A DNA stretch of 47,982 nt from Hyphochytrium catenoides (taxonomy: Eukaryota; Sar; Hyphochytriomycetes; Hyphochytriales; Hyphochytriaceae): positions 1 to 47,982 of the forward strand of contig FLMG01003637.1 of the NCBI GenBank assembly GCA_900088475.1, read 5' to 3'. The translations under genes and the position numbers were made by a program. Positions 34,017 to 45,700 of the stretch are shown here, piece by piece (positions within the stretch are counted from its first letter, which is position 1; each line of letters begins with the position of its first letter). The notes beneath the pieces are model-generated. The model was not told the DNA's origin and ran no database searches. It saw only the letters and a list, made by a program, of their open reading frames with translations.

Positions 34017-35388
34017 ATGCCGGTAAGTGTGGCTGCATGCAGGGAGGAGCTGTGGCGGACGTGCTATTCGTAGATAAGACAGGATGTTATGATTGATGTA
34101 GATGCGAAAGGGGGGATGGAAGTTAGGAGTGATGCAAGTGAAATGGTGCGATGTTGCCGCCGGATAGACCTAGGGTTGCCAAAGTTGTCTCTTGCTTCAC
34201 AGCTGAGATCTTAACAAGAGACCTCTCCTTTATACGATTGATTGATATGTAGATCCGTCAGTTCCAAGTCGTCGGCCGCAAGGCTCCGACGCCAAGCGAC
34301 CCCAACCCTCCTGCGTACAGGATGAAGATCTTCGCTCCTAACGCAGTGATGGCCAAGTCTCGCTTCTGGTACTTCCTCCATCAGATGAAGAAGATGAAGA
34401 AGACTACGGGCGAGATCCTGGATGTCAACGAGGTATGTCGAACCGGAAGTAGAACTTAAGAGTAGACAAGTGAGTTTGGAGGAGAAGGAAGATGTTATCG
34501 AAAAAGAAAAGCGGTGAAAGTGTAGGTGATTAGTTAGTTGGGCAGATCGCGCTGGTGAGGCAGGTAGGGCACACAGCTGACCTTTTCTTTTCTGCTGGGT
34601 AGATTGTTGAGAAGAACAGCAGGACTATCAAGAACTACGGCGTTTGGCTGAGGTACAACTCCAGAAGCGGAACTCACAATATGTACAAGGAGTACCGTGA
34701 CCTCACTCTTACTGGCGCCATTGAGCAGATGTGTACGTGAAAGCTCCGATCGATATTTCTACAGCTCCAGCTCAGCTCTATCACTGACATTGCATTCCTG
34801 GAGATGTGCTATGCTTCGCTCATCATCCGCGTCCGCACGCTCTCTCTTCTCGAGCTCCAATCAGTTCCTTCCTGGCTTGACTACTGTTCTGTGCAAACAA
34901 TCTGTGGAGCTCTCTAGTTCGACGTCTTGGATGTCAACTAGTCTCTCTCATATCCCCCAGATACCTTTGTGTGCTCGTGGTCTCTACAGCCCATTCTTTT
35001 TTACTTTGCACATCGACAGACTCTGTTACTTCTTACGCTTAACCTAGAAAGGCAAGGGCGTACTGTTCTGGGATGCGGTTGGATCCTTGTTTTCCGCTGT
35101 CAGCTCGACATGCCACATTGTCCCTGTTCTGAATGAACCCTCAATCTGACGACGTCCACTCTTTCTTCTTCAGACGCTGAAATGGCTGGCCGCCACCGTT
35201 CCCGCAAGCGTTCTATCCAGATCATGCGGACGGCAATTGTCCCTGCCAAGGACTGCAAGCGCCCTAACGTTATGCAGTTCCACAACGGCGCTATCAAGTT
35301 CCCACTGCCTCATAGGATCGTGAGAGCACCAAGCAAGAAGTTCCGCACCACCTTCAAGGCCCAGAGGCCAAACACCTTCTACGGTTAA
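34017..35388 (+). CDS. RPL18A: 60S ribosomal protein eL20 (L18a)
   Basis: Exons: 34017-34022, 34253-34432, 34603-34732, 35174-35388; 176 aa, the normal eL20 length. It is a structural protein of the large ribosomal subunit. Family hallmarks include [14 protein letters not shown] at the N-terminus, [19 protein letters not shown], the [19 protein letters not shown] motif, and a basic C-terminal part [17 protein letters not shown] ending RPNTFYG. The first coding exon contributes only Met-Pro (6 nt) before intron 1; the donor is gccg|gtaagt. The small first exon and the Ile codon after the acceptor are needed to give the expected N-terminus. AATAAA at 35499-35504, 111 nt after the stop, is a plausible poly(A) signal. 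The gene is tail-to-tail with the COG5-like gene. Confidence 0.96.
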
Positions 35389-35946
35389 GGCCTCGCATTA
35401 AGGATAGCAGTGCGTTCTTAAGAGTGAATCTTGGACCTTTGGAGGGAGAGAGAACGAATCCGAATGACACCTCGTGAGGCCCACCCTAGGGAGGAGCAAA
35501 TAAACTGATGGACCTGAAAGTGATCTGCGCCATTCTTCTCCTTCATTGACTCCCATGCTACTTCGCGTTACGTCTCCATCATCTCGCCCTCTCTCCGTTT
35601 TGACCCTCATCTCTTCTCGACTATATCTTTCTTCCCTACTTTGTCAAATCGCCAGCTTCGTACTAGTTGCTACGAATATGTGCGTTGTTGTTGAGGGTTG
35701 ACGAAGGGGTGTAAACTAAAGTTCCCTACTGGAAGCTCCTTGCTTATGAGACACGCTTTCCCTATTCCCAACCTGTCTCCATGACTTCCCAACCCTTCTA
35801 GCGGCGAACGGCAGCAATGAAGATTGCTTCTCTTGATTAGACAAAGTCACTCTGTAAGCCAAGAAATATTCTTCTTGTCGTTTCTGCGGTGAGAAGCAGA
35901 GCTAAAATAGATAAATATTCTTTCATCGATAAATCTGCACCTGTCT
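35389..35946. other. Convergent 3' intergenic region between eL20 and the COG5-like gene
   Basis: The region carries the eL20 3' end (AATAAA at 35499). On the minus strand it carries the 3' end of the COG5-like gene. The sequence is AT-richer near 35890-35935. No gene is seen. Confidence 0.5.
35499..35504 (+). terminator. Candidate poly(A) signal for eL20
   Basis: AATAAA (in gcaaataaactg) lies 111 nt downstream of the eL20 stop codon. This is inference from position and motif only. Confidence 0.4.
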
Positions 35947-38900
35947 TCACCCAGTTGATGACCTGACTGACTGCTTGAGAGACTGTTTGCTGGAGGCTCG
36001 AGTGGAGGCTTCGGTAGTGTAAGGACTAGGCCCCACAGAGGCGGCTGCCAGCTTTGTCTTACTCCTCATTCCCAGCCAGAACTTGGCATCTGGCAGGGCA
36101 GTTACAGCGACAAAAGTGCTTCCGGCTCCCATGGCAGAGTCCATTGAGCCTCGTTCGGGTCGCGAGAGAGTTGACGCTCGTACAGCTCCCATCACGGTCA
36201 CTGTTTTCAGTATGTTGTCCATACGTCTCGACTCCTATAAAGGCCGAAGGGACACAGAGATACATTTGTTGATCAAAATCTAAGAGAAAAATGCAAGCGC
36301 TGCAAAAAGATCAAAAGACAGAGAGGGAGGCACAGCCCCTTCAGGAAAGATAGGCTTGAAATGTCCTTGGTATGAAGGAAGGAACAAGGATCAACGTGTC
36401 CCGTGAACAGCGAGATCCTAGGGATCGCTGACGGACACAAGCAGAGTCAGGCTGCAAGAAGGACGATGACCAACAGAGGAAGGAAAAGGCTACAAAGGCT
36501 GACGAGGCAACAAAAGCCAAAGCTTGAACCAGAAGATATCAAAAAGAAAAGCGAGAGTTTTTAACCAACCGGTAATGACGCCACAGACTCCTCCGGAAGC
36601 TTACACAGAGCTTCCAAAGCGGTTATAGCTGTCCGCAAGGCCTCGATGTCCTTGCGCAAGATCGCAGAGCCACCCACAGATATCTTAATCTTGGCCGTTC
36701 GAAGACAGCTTAACGGTAGAGAATGTAGCCCAAAAGAGAGGGAGAGGGAGTATAACGTTGTGGCAAGAGAGAGAAACAGAGGTAAATTCTTAGAGGCTGG
36801 CAGTGGAAGAGCTGGATGTAAGGGTCGAGGTAGAAGAGAAAAAATACTATGGGGAAGGAGGAGACTAGAAGCGGCAGAGGCATACGAGAGGTGGTGCAGA
36901 CCGACAGGTTGGTGAAGATAGCCAAGATTTTATGAGGAGAGAGAGCAACTACGGTTCCTACAGTTCAAAACTTCTAAGACTGGCTATGTAAAGCTCTCGC
37001 AGTAAGCTGCCCGCCGTCAGTCGGTGACAGCAGGGGAGCACTTCTCCCACAGGAACAACGACGCGTGACAAGTACCCCTCTATGAAGTTTGACTGGAACA
37101 GGAGAGCGTGAGGAGTAACACTAAGGGAGAATAAACCAGAGCCTAGACTGCCAAGCTCACAGAACACGGACGGGAAAGAAGGAAAAGAAGGAGAGAGAAG
37201 TAGGAACAGATTGCGAGAGGCTAGAACAAGACGACTGTGTCAAGCTCACAGAGCAAGAAAGAGAACCAAACGAAAAGGAAGAGAGTGAAGCAAGAACAAC
37301 CAAGCAAGGAGTATCTGCAAAAACCAGAAGGCAGACTTAACGACCATAGAAGTGGAGATGTGGAGAAGGAAGCACAGTGTAGAAATGGACTATAGCAAGA
37401 GCTCCTTATGCTCAAAGAGAGAAAATCTAAAGACACAAAGAGAGAGTATAGATAAATCGGAGATCTTTTTTACATCTGAAGGAACAGAAGGAGAGAGAGA
37501 CAGAGTGGAACGCCTCATGGATTGCGAGTGCTCCAGATGGACAGGTAGAGGAGCGTCAAAGGGCCATAAAGGAGCAGCTAGCTTCGTACCGGTTTTGTTG
37601 ACTCTGGAGTGGACGTGTACACAGCCGCCTCAAACTCTTCTTCTGCCACCTTTTTGCAGATCTCCAGTAGCCTTAGGCTTATCAATTCGCTCAGGTTCCC
37701 CACCGTGACGCTGAGAAGGAGACAGCAGCGAGAGAACAACGGCTTGAGGGTCGATATCTGCTCAAAGCCAGCCCAAAAACCCTTCTGATAGTTAGTGACA
37801 GAGTAAGAACGGAGATGATCTCCTCCTTCCCCTTTCTCTCCTCTTTCTTTCGCTTTCGCGTCCTCGTCAGCATCCGTGGCCCTGCGGTTAGGGCTGCCTG
37901 TCGTCTGGTAGAGATCCTTTGTTTCCAGAGGAAGGCTGAAGCCCTCAGCAAGGAGAAGACGAACCTCTTCCTGCAACAGAAGTAGATCGTGATGGAACTG
38001 GATCACATGGAGAAGAGGACCTATCAGCGCCTCAACGTCCAGGACTAGATAAGAGGAGACAGGGGCAAAGTGGGAAGAGAGAATTGAAAGAACTGGAGCT
38101 AGCGTATTGTTTAAGCCCCTCAAGAACGTCGTTGTAGGGCCTAGAGCCGAGGCCCCAGTGGCGCGAGCCAGATTACGAAGCTCCTGAAGAAGCCCGCTGA
38201 TCTTCTTTGACAGCTCAAACTTGTAGAAAAGTGGCAAGGATGCCTCTGGTTCTTTTTGTCTCTCCTTCTCCAAGCTCTCCTCTCCTTCGTCACTCTCCTT
38301 CACAGCCTCAACACTAATAGCTGCAGCTGAAGAGGATGGAACAATGAGTTCTCCGTCGTCAGAGAACGTTGGATGCAGTAGGAACTCGGTCGTAAGAGGA
38401 CACAGGTGGCCAGCCTCCGTGGTAAGACTGAGAGAAAAATTTTGGATATCCTTGACCGACAGCTACAAACAAGGCAAGCCAAGGGCGGGGAAGATGTAAG
38501 CATCAATTGACGGGCAACCTTATGACCTCTGAGAGGAAAACGTAGGAAGCGGTGCTTCTGACCCGAGAGAGATGAAGAGTTGCTCGACCTGCTTTCATCT
38601 TCAGTCTTACTTCTTGCTTACCTGCTTTATCTCTAAGAGAATATTCTCTCCCTCTTTCTCTATTCTTTGACTCCAGCGCGCAATTGCGGCTTGTGTGACA
38701 GGCGGAGGACTGCCGAGGAACGCACCAAGGAAAGAAGGAGCAGACAAGGCTTGGTTCAATCTCTCTTCCTTGTACTGTAGCAAACAGCTCCTTATCTCTT
38801 CTTCTGCTTTCTGTACTCTCTCGCCACTTTGCTCAGAAAGTAACGGGTAGGCATCTCCCTTCTTGATAGTGCTGCCATATAGAGCTACAAGGAAGCTTGG

Positions 38901-41900
38901 CGGTAATGGCGGCATAAGAAGTAAGAGCACGGTCCAGCGAGAGAGTAATGCGGAGAGGAAGACAGAGTCCAAATGGAACACAAGAGAGGTGGGGGAAGCG
39001 TTAGAGATGAAGGCAAATATCTCTACAACGTTTGGGGTTGGCTTGTTACCTCCTCTGGAAGAAGTCTACGACAGCCTCCATTGTGCTGGCCTTCAGCCAG
39101 GTGCCAGAGGACGGAGAATAGGTTGAAACACAGGTGGTTGTCGCCCCTGATCGGAAGAGAGACAAATGAACATAGGAAAACCGCAGAAAGCGCGATGAAA
39201 GAACCAGACAAAAGAGGAGGAAGAACGTAGCGAGACAAGAGAAGAGTAATTCGAAAGGCACTTGACAGTAGACCCAATGTGATGCTTAACAGTGCAGGAA
39301 TAAGCCACGCAGAGAGCCAACTTTTCGTTCTAAAACCCATTGCAATTCATCTTTTGCCTTACCGACGTTGAAGTTTGTCCCACACTCGACGCTATAGTCG
39401 TAGCATGGGCAGCAAGTTGGGACCCAAGCCAGTAAGTCAGGAAGAAACGGTGCCAAGAACTCTTTTTCTTCCTCTTCCACTCTTCGCATGTCCCAGTTGT
39501 TTTCCTCACTTCCAAGTCCCTCTTTCCTTCTCTTCGTCGCTCTTGCCCGAGCAACAAGAGCGAGAATCTCCCTCACCTCTATCAATGTACTGGCTCCCGA
39601 TGGCCTTCCCACCATTTCTCCGCTTCCTCCTGGTGGAGAGGCACCGGGTGTCGTACTGCTGGGACTAGTGATACTTCCATCTCCCCCTCCTCCTGGCTCT
39701 CCACTAGCTTTGGTCTGTGTAATAGCAGAGAGAGACCTTCCATGTATAGAGTCATACTGCGCCTGTACGGACAGAAAGGAGATACACGCCTTGAAGACGG
39801 CAGAAAGGGCTGCTGCGCTTTCAGGAAAGAGCTCCTGGGCTGTCGTTATCTCCGCAGCGGTCTCTAAACTGTCGATGAGGTACGCGGCGAGGGAGAAGAA
39901 GGAGGAAGAGAGTACAGATTTGCATACACGTAGTGCATTCTCAATTTCTGGATCTGCCCAGATCGCCTTCAGGTTGATGAGATAAAGTCCAAGGTTATTC
40001 TAAGGGTATATAAAGGGAATGGAAGGCGACGGGAGGTTAGCTTCGTACGACTGTGTGGACAAACAAGGGCAGAGGTACGCGCGCAACGGCTTCTGCGACA
40101 GGTGTGGCGAGGACCAAGAGAGAACCAAGACAGACAAAAAAGACACTAGAGACAGAGAATTGGAGGGACCACGTTCAGCTTAGCAGCGGAGACAAGCCTG
40201 AGCCAGAAAAGCAGAAGGGGGAGCCGGAAAAGGACTATGGCTGCAGCTGAAAGCTCCATCCAATTCTTCAAATGTGTCTCTCTCTTTCTTCCTCTCCTGT
40301 TTTGAAAGCTACTTGTCTGTTCACGCTCTTACCTTAGAGAGCAGATCTTTGAGCTCCGAGACATCCAAAATCTTGTCCAGCGCCGTGAACAGATCTGCTA
40401 ATCTGCCTACGAGAGCTTCAAGCGGTGCCTGTTGGCTATCTCCAGCTTCTTGCTCTTTACTTTCCTTATCTTTTTCTCTCTCTTTCCTTTCTTGCTCCGT
40501 AGCAACTCTCGCCTTGATAGCCGCTGTATACGACGGAAAGAGATCTCTCTTGAAGGACGCAATACGTATTTGGAGCTTAAGGATCCTCCGGAGAAGGTAG
40601 AGAGAAGAGAGCTTGTTCGCATTCCTAAGTAAAGGATGTTAGGCAGAACGGAATATTTGAGCATAAGGGCCACGGGAAAGAGAGCTAGAGTCAGCACGTT
40701 AGGCATCAGAGAAGGCACATGAGAAGCGTAGTTTTCAATCCACGAGAAGACTAGAAGGAGGACCATGGAGCTAATGACGTCCAAGAGAGCTGTCTTCGTC
40801 AATGGATGGAGGAAGAGAAGTGATCAACGAGTAAGGCAGCATACTGGGCAGATTGTCTTAACGAAGTTAGAGGGTAAGCGAAGGGGGATGAACCCAGAAG
40901 TTCAGGCAATTTAACGGCACGGATCTGTACTGTACTTACGACGCAAGCTCTCTGTATTGCTCATACGAGCGAGCGGCAACCTCAGATATCGAAGGAGAAG
41001 CGAGGCTACCGTAGAGCTGCTCTTTGGTCTTTGTCACTTTCTCCGTTTCGTCTCTTGCGGTCTCTAACTTGACACTAGTTTCGCCCTCCTCATCTGTCAC
41101 CCTTGTCTGCACTGCGGGTGTAGCGGGCTTGTCCTTGGGAGTTTGAAGGACCAGCAGATGATAAGCTTGGAAGAGACGAGATGCCTTGGCATCGCATTCG
41201 AACAGACTGTGGGAGAGGCGAGTGTCGGTGAGCAAGGATGAAAAGGGAAGGCTCAAAGCTCTTTATGTAAAGGTTACTATGCTTTGATATCAGTGTAGTT
41301 GTGAGGAGTAAGAGAACAGGTGCATAGAGGGAGCAGTCAACTTCATGAGAGAGGCAAAGACTTAAGCGCGCGAAGAGAATAGGAGCAAGTCAAGAGAGGA
41401 GTCAATGAAGCAGAAGTGGACGAGAGCAGAGACAAGAGAGAACTTATATTAGAGTACTATTGGACGGTTGGAGCACCTTTTAACTTGACTATAGTCCTCT
41501 CCAGCTCTAAGGGATCTGTCGTTGCGCAATAAACGGTAAACAAAGGGAAGATGAAACAGGAAACAGATTAGACAACGGAAGAGAAGGGTGGTCCACAGAT
41601 GGACAGATACTGCGAAGCTAGGTTAGCTAGCAGGCGAAACTCAAGTGACTGAGTAGTTCAAACTATATCAGAAAGCTGGCGCATGAGTTAAAAGAGAGTA
41701 CTGCACGGTGACAGTATGCTCAGAAAGGAGCGCCGATGATAAACCAGCGTAGGTGCATGTCGAAACTATGGAAAAGAGTCTGTTTGCAACCTGTCAGAGG
41801 CTTTTCTGGGTCCGAGCTCAGCCATTTCTAGTTTTCGCTGACGCGATTGGGCACGTTAAGCTCTCTCAAGCAGACACGTAGTCTCTCTTCCCTATCTTTG

Positions 41901-42271
41901 AACTTACAAGAAGTATACTATGAGGTCTGCTCTGCGCGGTAGACCAACTCGGTCTAACAGCCAGCGTAATGGCTCCCACGAAAGGCTCAATCGCCCTCTG
42001 TCATCCAAACTTAATGTTCGGTCACCCTCCGAAGCCACAAGATCTTAAGCCATCTCACCTCTGGAGCGCGGCCCAAGCGTGACATCAACTGGGCCTCTCC
42101 TCTCTTCTCTCGCCTCTCTCTCTTCGTATTCTTCGTCCTTTGTCGTTGATCTGCCTGTTGCTGGTCCTCCTCGCTCAGGCCTACCAATGGGCAGAAGGCT
42201 AGGGAGGCACCAGGTGCAGCGGTCGGCGGAATGAATGCGAAGGCACTCACTCTGTCTCCTTTGTTCTTCAT
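35947..42271 (-). CDS. COG5: COG5-like subunit of the conserved oligomeric Golgi complex (13 exons, about 1131 aa)
   Basis: Exons (minus): 42271-42059, 41997-41908, 41827-41791, 41515-41458, 41206-40940, 40624-40333, 39999-39363, 39146-39050, 38895-38622, 38462-37590, 37092-36962, 36708-36570, 36234-35947. Every intron phase matches. COG is a tethering complex for intra-Golgi retrograde vesicles. Assignment is by pattern: YEQYRELASNANKLSSLYLL-RRILKL parallels the N-terminal COG5 helix (YNKI..RT.QLARL...LLRRI). LLQYKEERLNQALSAP parallels LQPYEAAYLSKSLSRL. In the C-terminal third, the exon 11-12 pair SLLRELYIASLRSF and VGGSAILRKDIEAL parallels the RAVELFIRHASLIRPL and GGKMRLAADFAQMEL region. 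The protein is longer than human COG5 (839 aa), with charged low-complexity insertions (exons 5, 7 and 10). Exon 3 (37 nt, donor gttgca) and the exon 4 donor (gtactc) are the least certain. No transmembrane segment is seen, as expected for a peripheral protein. Confidence 0.65.
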
Positions 42272-42784
42272 GTAACGGACCCACCTACCGCCTTAGTAAT
42301 CACAGCATAACCCAATCTGGTAATCAAATCAAAGTCAATTTGCAAATTGTGCTTACTCCACAAAGATTCTTCACATTGGACTGACCATGGTTGGTGAACT
42401 ACTGTATAGGCAGATTGGGAGCGTTATTTGTCAAGCTAAAAGCGCCAGATGTGAAATAAGCGGCAGCCTTTCGGGTTACTCCTGGAACGTTTTGTGTCCT
42501 TTGGGCTCAAAGCGTTTTTAGAGTAATTTCTGAGCTTCATTCAGAAGCGAAATTCTGAAGCTTTATTGCGGCTATTACAAGGCATTTATTGGGCTTGCAC
42601 TTGCCAAGCAAGATGCAGCCGTGCCAGCTACTTCTTCAATGTAAGTTGGCCTAGTTGCTTCTAAGGACAGTTACGGTTGTAGATGCAGCGTTTTCAAGAA
42701 GGATCGCGATCGTGCACTCGAGGAGGATGTCATCGGCCCTGTTCGGTGGTGGTTCAACACCTCTCATAGATTAGCTATATCAAT
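42272..42784. other. Divergent promoter region
   Basis: The region lies between the start codons of two divergently transcribed genes (513 bp). It is AT-richer in the middle, with no CT/GA runs. No specific promoter motif was found, and no open frame of interest. Confidence 0.45.
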
Positions 42785-45700
42785 ATGCCTCCAAAAGCCA
42801 AAAAGAAGGGCGACGGCAAGGCTAACAAAGGAAGCGAAGCGGACGGTTCGAAACCCTCAGATAGTACAGAGGACGACAGTAAGAAGCGGGAACAGGAGAG
42901 AGTCGCCGCTTACTTTAACTTGAAATTGAAGAGGGATGAAGCCAGGAACAAGCTAGACCGACTAAAGCTACAACGTGATGCAGCCGCTACTACCAAAGAG
43001 CCAAGTCATGATACACCCCGTCTCTTGCAGGTGAAGGACGAGGTAAGAAGAGTATGGATCTGTGACCGAAAGTCGTGGCTGCCGATACAGCCGAAAGGAA
43101 ATAGAGTGAATCTGTTAACTATGTCCTTTCTCCGCTTGGTCCATTTCTAACCCTACTCTCTCCGTGTCCCACATGGTCTGGGTAGATAACGGCTTCCGAG
43201 CGCCAGATTGCACATGCCTTTGAGACACTAGAACGAAAGGGTGAGGAGTTGGTTGAAGCACGGGGTCGTCTGGAGCAACGCTTGAAGGACCTGCAGGGGG
43301 ATTTGCAGAAAAATAGTGAGGAGGCAGTCGCCTTGCAGCAGCAGATAAAGGTTGCCTTTCACGCCCTCCCTGGGACCGCCCCCAATGTCAAAGACGCCTC
43401 CGTACTGCTGGTTGAGGCGGTCTTACTTACGTTGTTTCAGTACTCTTGTTCCCTTGCTATCACAGCCTCTCTACTCCCGAACTATTTACCTTCGCGGTTT
43501 GCCAAGGGCAACTCTGTCTTTAGGTGCAATGACTTCTCTTGGTTACCTTTTGCTAGCAAGGCTTGTCTTCAGATTCTTCCTTATCTTTCCCCACATCTCT
43601 CTATACAACTCTCTATACAACCGTGCCTCGCTCAAACGATATCCTTACATCGTAGGAAGCGGAAGAGCCGCTAGTTCAGCTAGCAGCTTCGGGAGATCAA
43701 TCCGAACAACATCTGGAGAGCATGAAGAGAACCATGGCGTCAGTTGTTTTGTCCTTTCAGCGGTGTCAGGACATAGATGAGAAAATTCTGTCGGCAAACA
43801 TTCTGGCCAGTCTGTGCAGAAGAGAAAGAGGAGTCAACAAGAAGGGCGACAATAAACTGACAGACGAAGAGTTCAACCTCATGACTGCTCCCAGAGGTTA
43901 GTGATAGAAAATAATCCATCATAGCACTTCTGGGTATTCTCTCTACATCCTATCGGGGATCTTTCTGTCTCAGTAGGTTCCTTTTCTGCGAACTTTTCAT
44001 GCCGAATTACTCAGCTTGCCTTGGCCGGTACGGTCCTCCTCCCGGTACTCTAAACCTAGTAGCCATGATTGAGGCATGCTTATCGTAAGAGTGTCTGCTG
44101 CTTCACCACCGATTTTCTTATCTTACTTTTCTCTCTTACTTCTCGCTTCACTTGCTATTGTAGCAGATTCGTGGTCCCTTTGCTCCTTTCCATCACTCCT
44201 AACCTTTATTGGTCCCCATTATAGTTCTAGCGCAGAGCCTCCAGAACCCAGCAGTGGAAAACCAGTTTTACTCGCCTGAGGATAACTATGATCCGAAGGC
44301 ACTCGAGATGGACTTTTTTGCAGAGCCGATACCGTTAGCTATCATCCTAATGGAGGTCTTAGCAAGAAGGAAAAGTGAAGGTCGAGAGAGGGAGTTGGAG
44401 ACGCTTCTTATTGCGTTGGACGGGGCTCTGTCTGCTGACTACCAGCAAGCCCTGATGATCGGCAAGGCGGGTGTCATGAAAGACATTTTGGAAGTCATGA
44501 AAGCAAATATTGAACGGTATATCTTCGTACACACTCTTTCTGGTTCCCTTGCTTTTCTCAAAACCATGTCCTTCCTCTCCTTGTCCTATGCTATAATGGG
44601 CCCTTCCAAGCTATATCGACGTAGCCGATCCTTTTATGCTTTCTCTGTCTCGCTAGTTTGGACGCCAGTGTGATCTGTTGTCTGATTCCCTATCATATCG
44701 ACTCAACCATACAATCGCTCCCCTACCTGACTTCACCGTCGGCCCATCCTCCATAACCTCTTGGCTCTAACTTGCTTCAATCTCCTTTGCAGCGAGTCTC
44801 TGTATGCCTGCTGCTGCCGTTTGCTATGGAAGCTTTTCTATAGCAGCTTTAACATCAGTGAATTTCTACGACTGGAGGGCCTCAGGCTCCTGGTAGAGGG
44901 GCTGGACATATATCAGCATTCTCTAGGTCAGTGACTAAAGGAAATACCACGGAGATGATGACAAAGAATTAAATAGAGACGGAGCGCGAGAGACAAAAGC
45001 ATAATGTGACAGCAATTGCTAGAAGACAGAACGAGACCATGAGCGGCCACAGGATGCAAGGGATAAACGTTCAGCAACGTCTGTTTCCCTTTCCCTTTGC
45101 CTATTTGTTATTATCCCCCGGTTCTTAAGAGAATCTAACTTTCCTTCTTATGGACGTTTGTGATGTTTTTCTATCGCAGGCCTCATTCCTCTGATATGTG
45201 ATCTGATCCATGTCCTAACTCCTGAGGAAGTACACAAGCATCTCTCTTCTTCACAGGTTCCGGCAGTCGTGGCGCCAGTAGTATCTTCTATGTCTCCCTC
45301 TGATTCTGCCCGCTGCTCTTCTGGTGCTCCGGCTCACGTTGATGATGACGAGGGTATGATTACCTTACTGCGACAGCTGTATCCTGACCCTCAAGACCAC
45401 AACGGAGTTAGTGTAAACATATTCTTCGCAAAGGTTAAAGTTGGACATGGATCGGTACTCGAGCGGTAAGAGCTGCTTTGGTCTTTCCCTCCTACGCCAT
45501 TCAGATTGACATCTCCAACTTATCTGCCTCTATAAATGTTCGTTGTGCTCGACGCTGTCTCTACTTCTTCATACTCTCTCCAAGCACTTCTGACCAGAAA
45601 ATGTTCTTCGAGGATTTCGCTCCTCTTCCTGCCCATCGCTGTCGATTTAGAAGAGCATGTTCTAGTGAGGGTCCTTTCGGGAGTAAAGAACTCATGGAGA

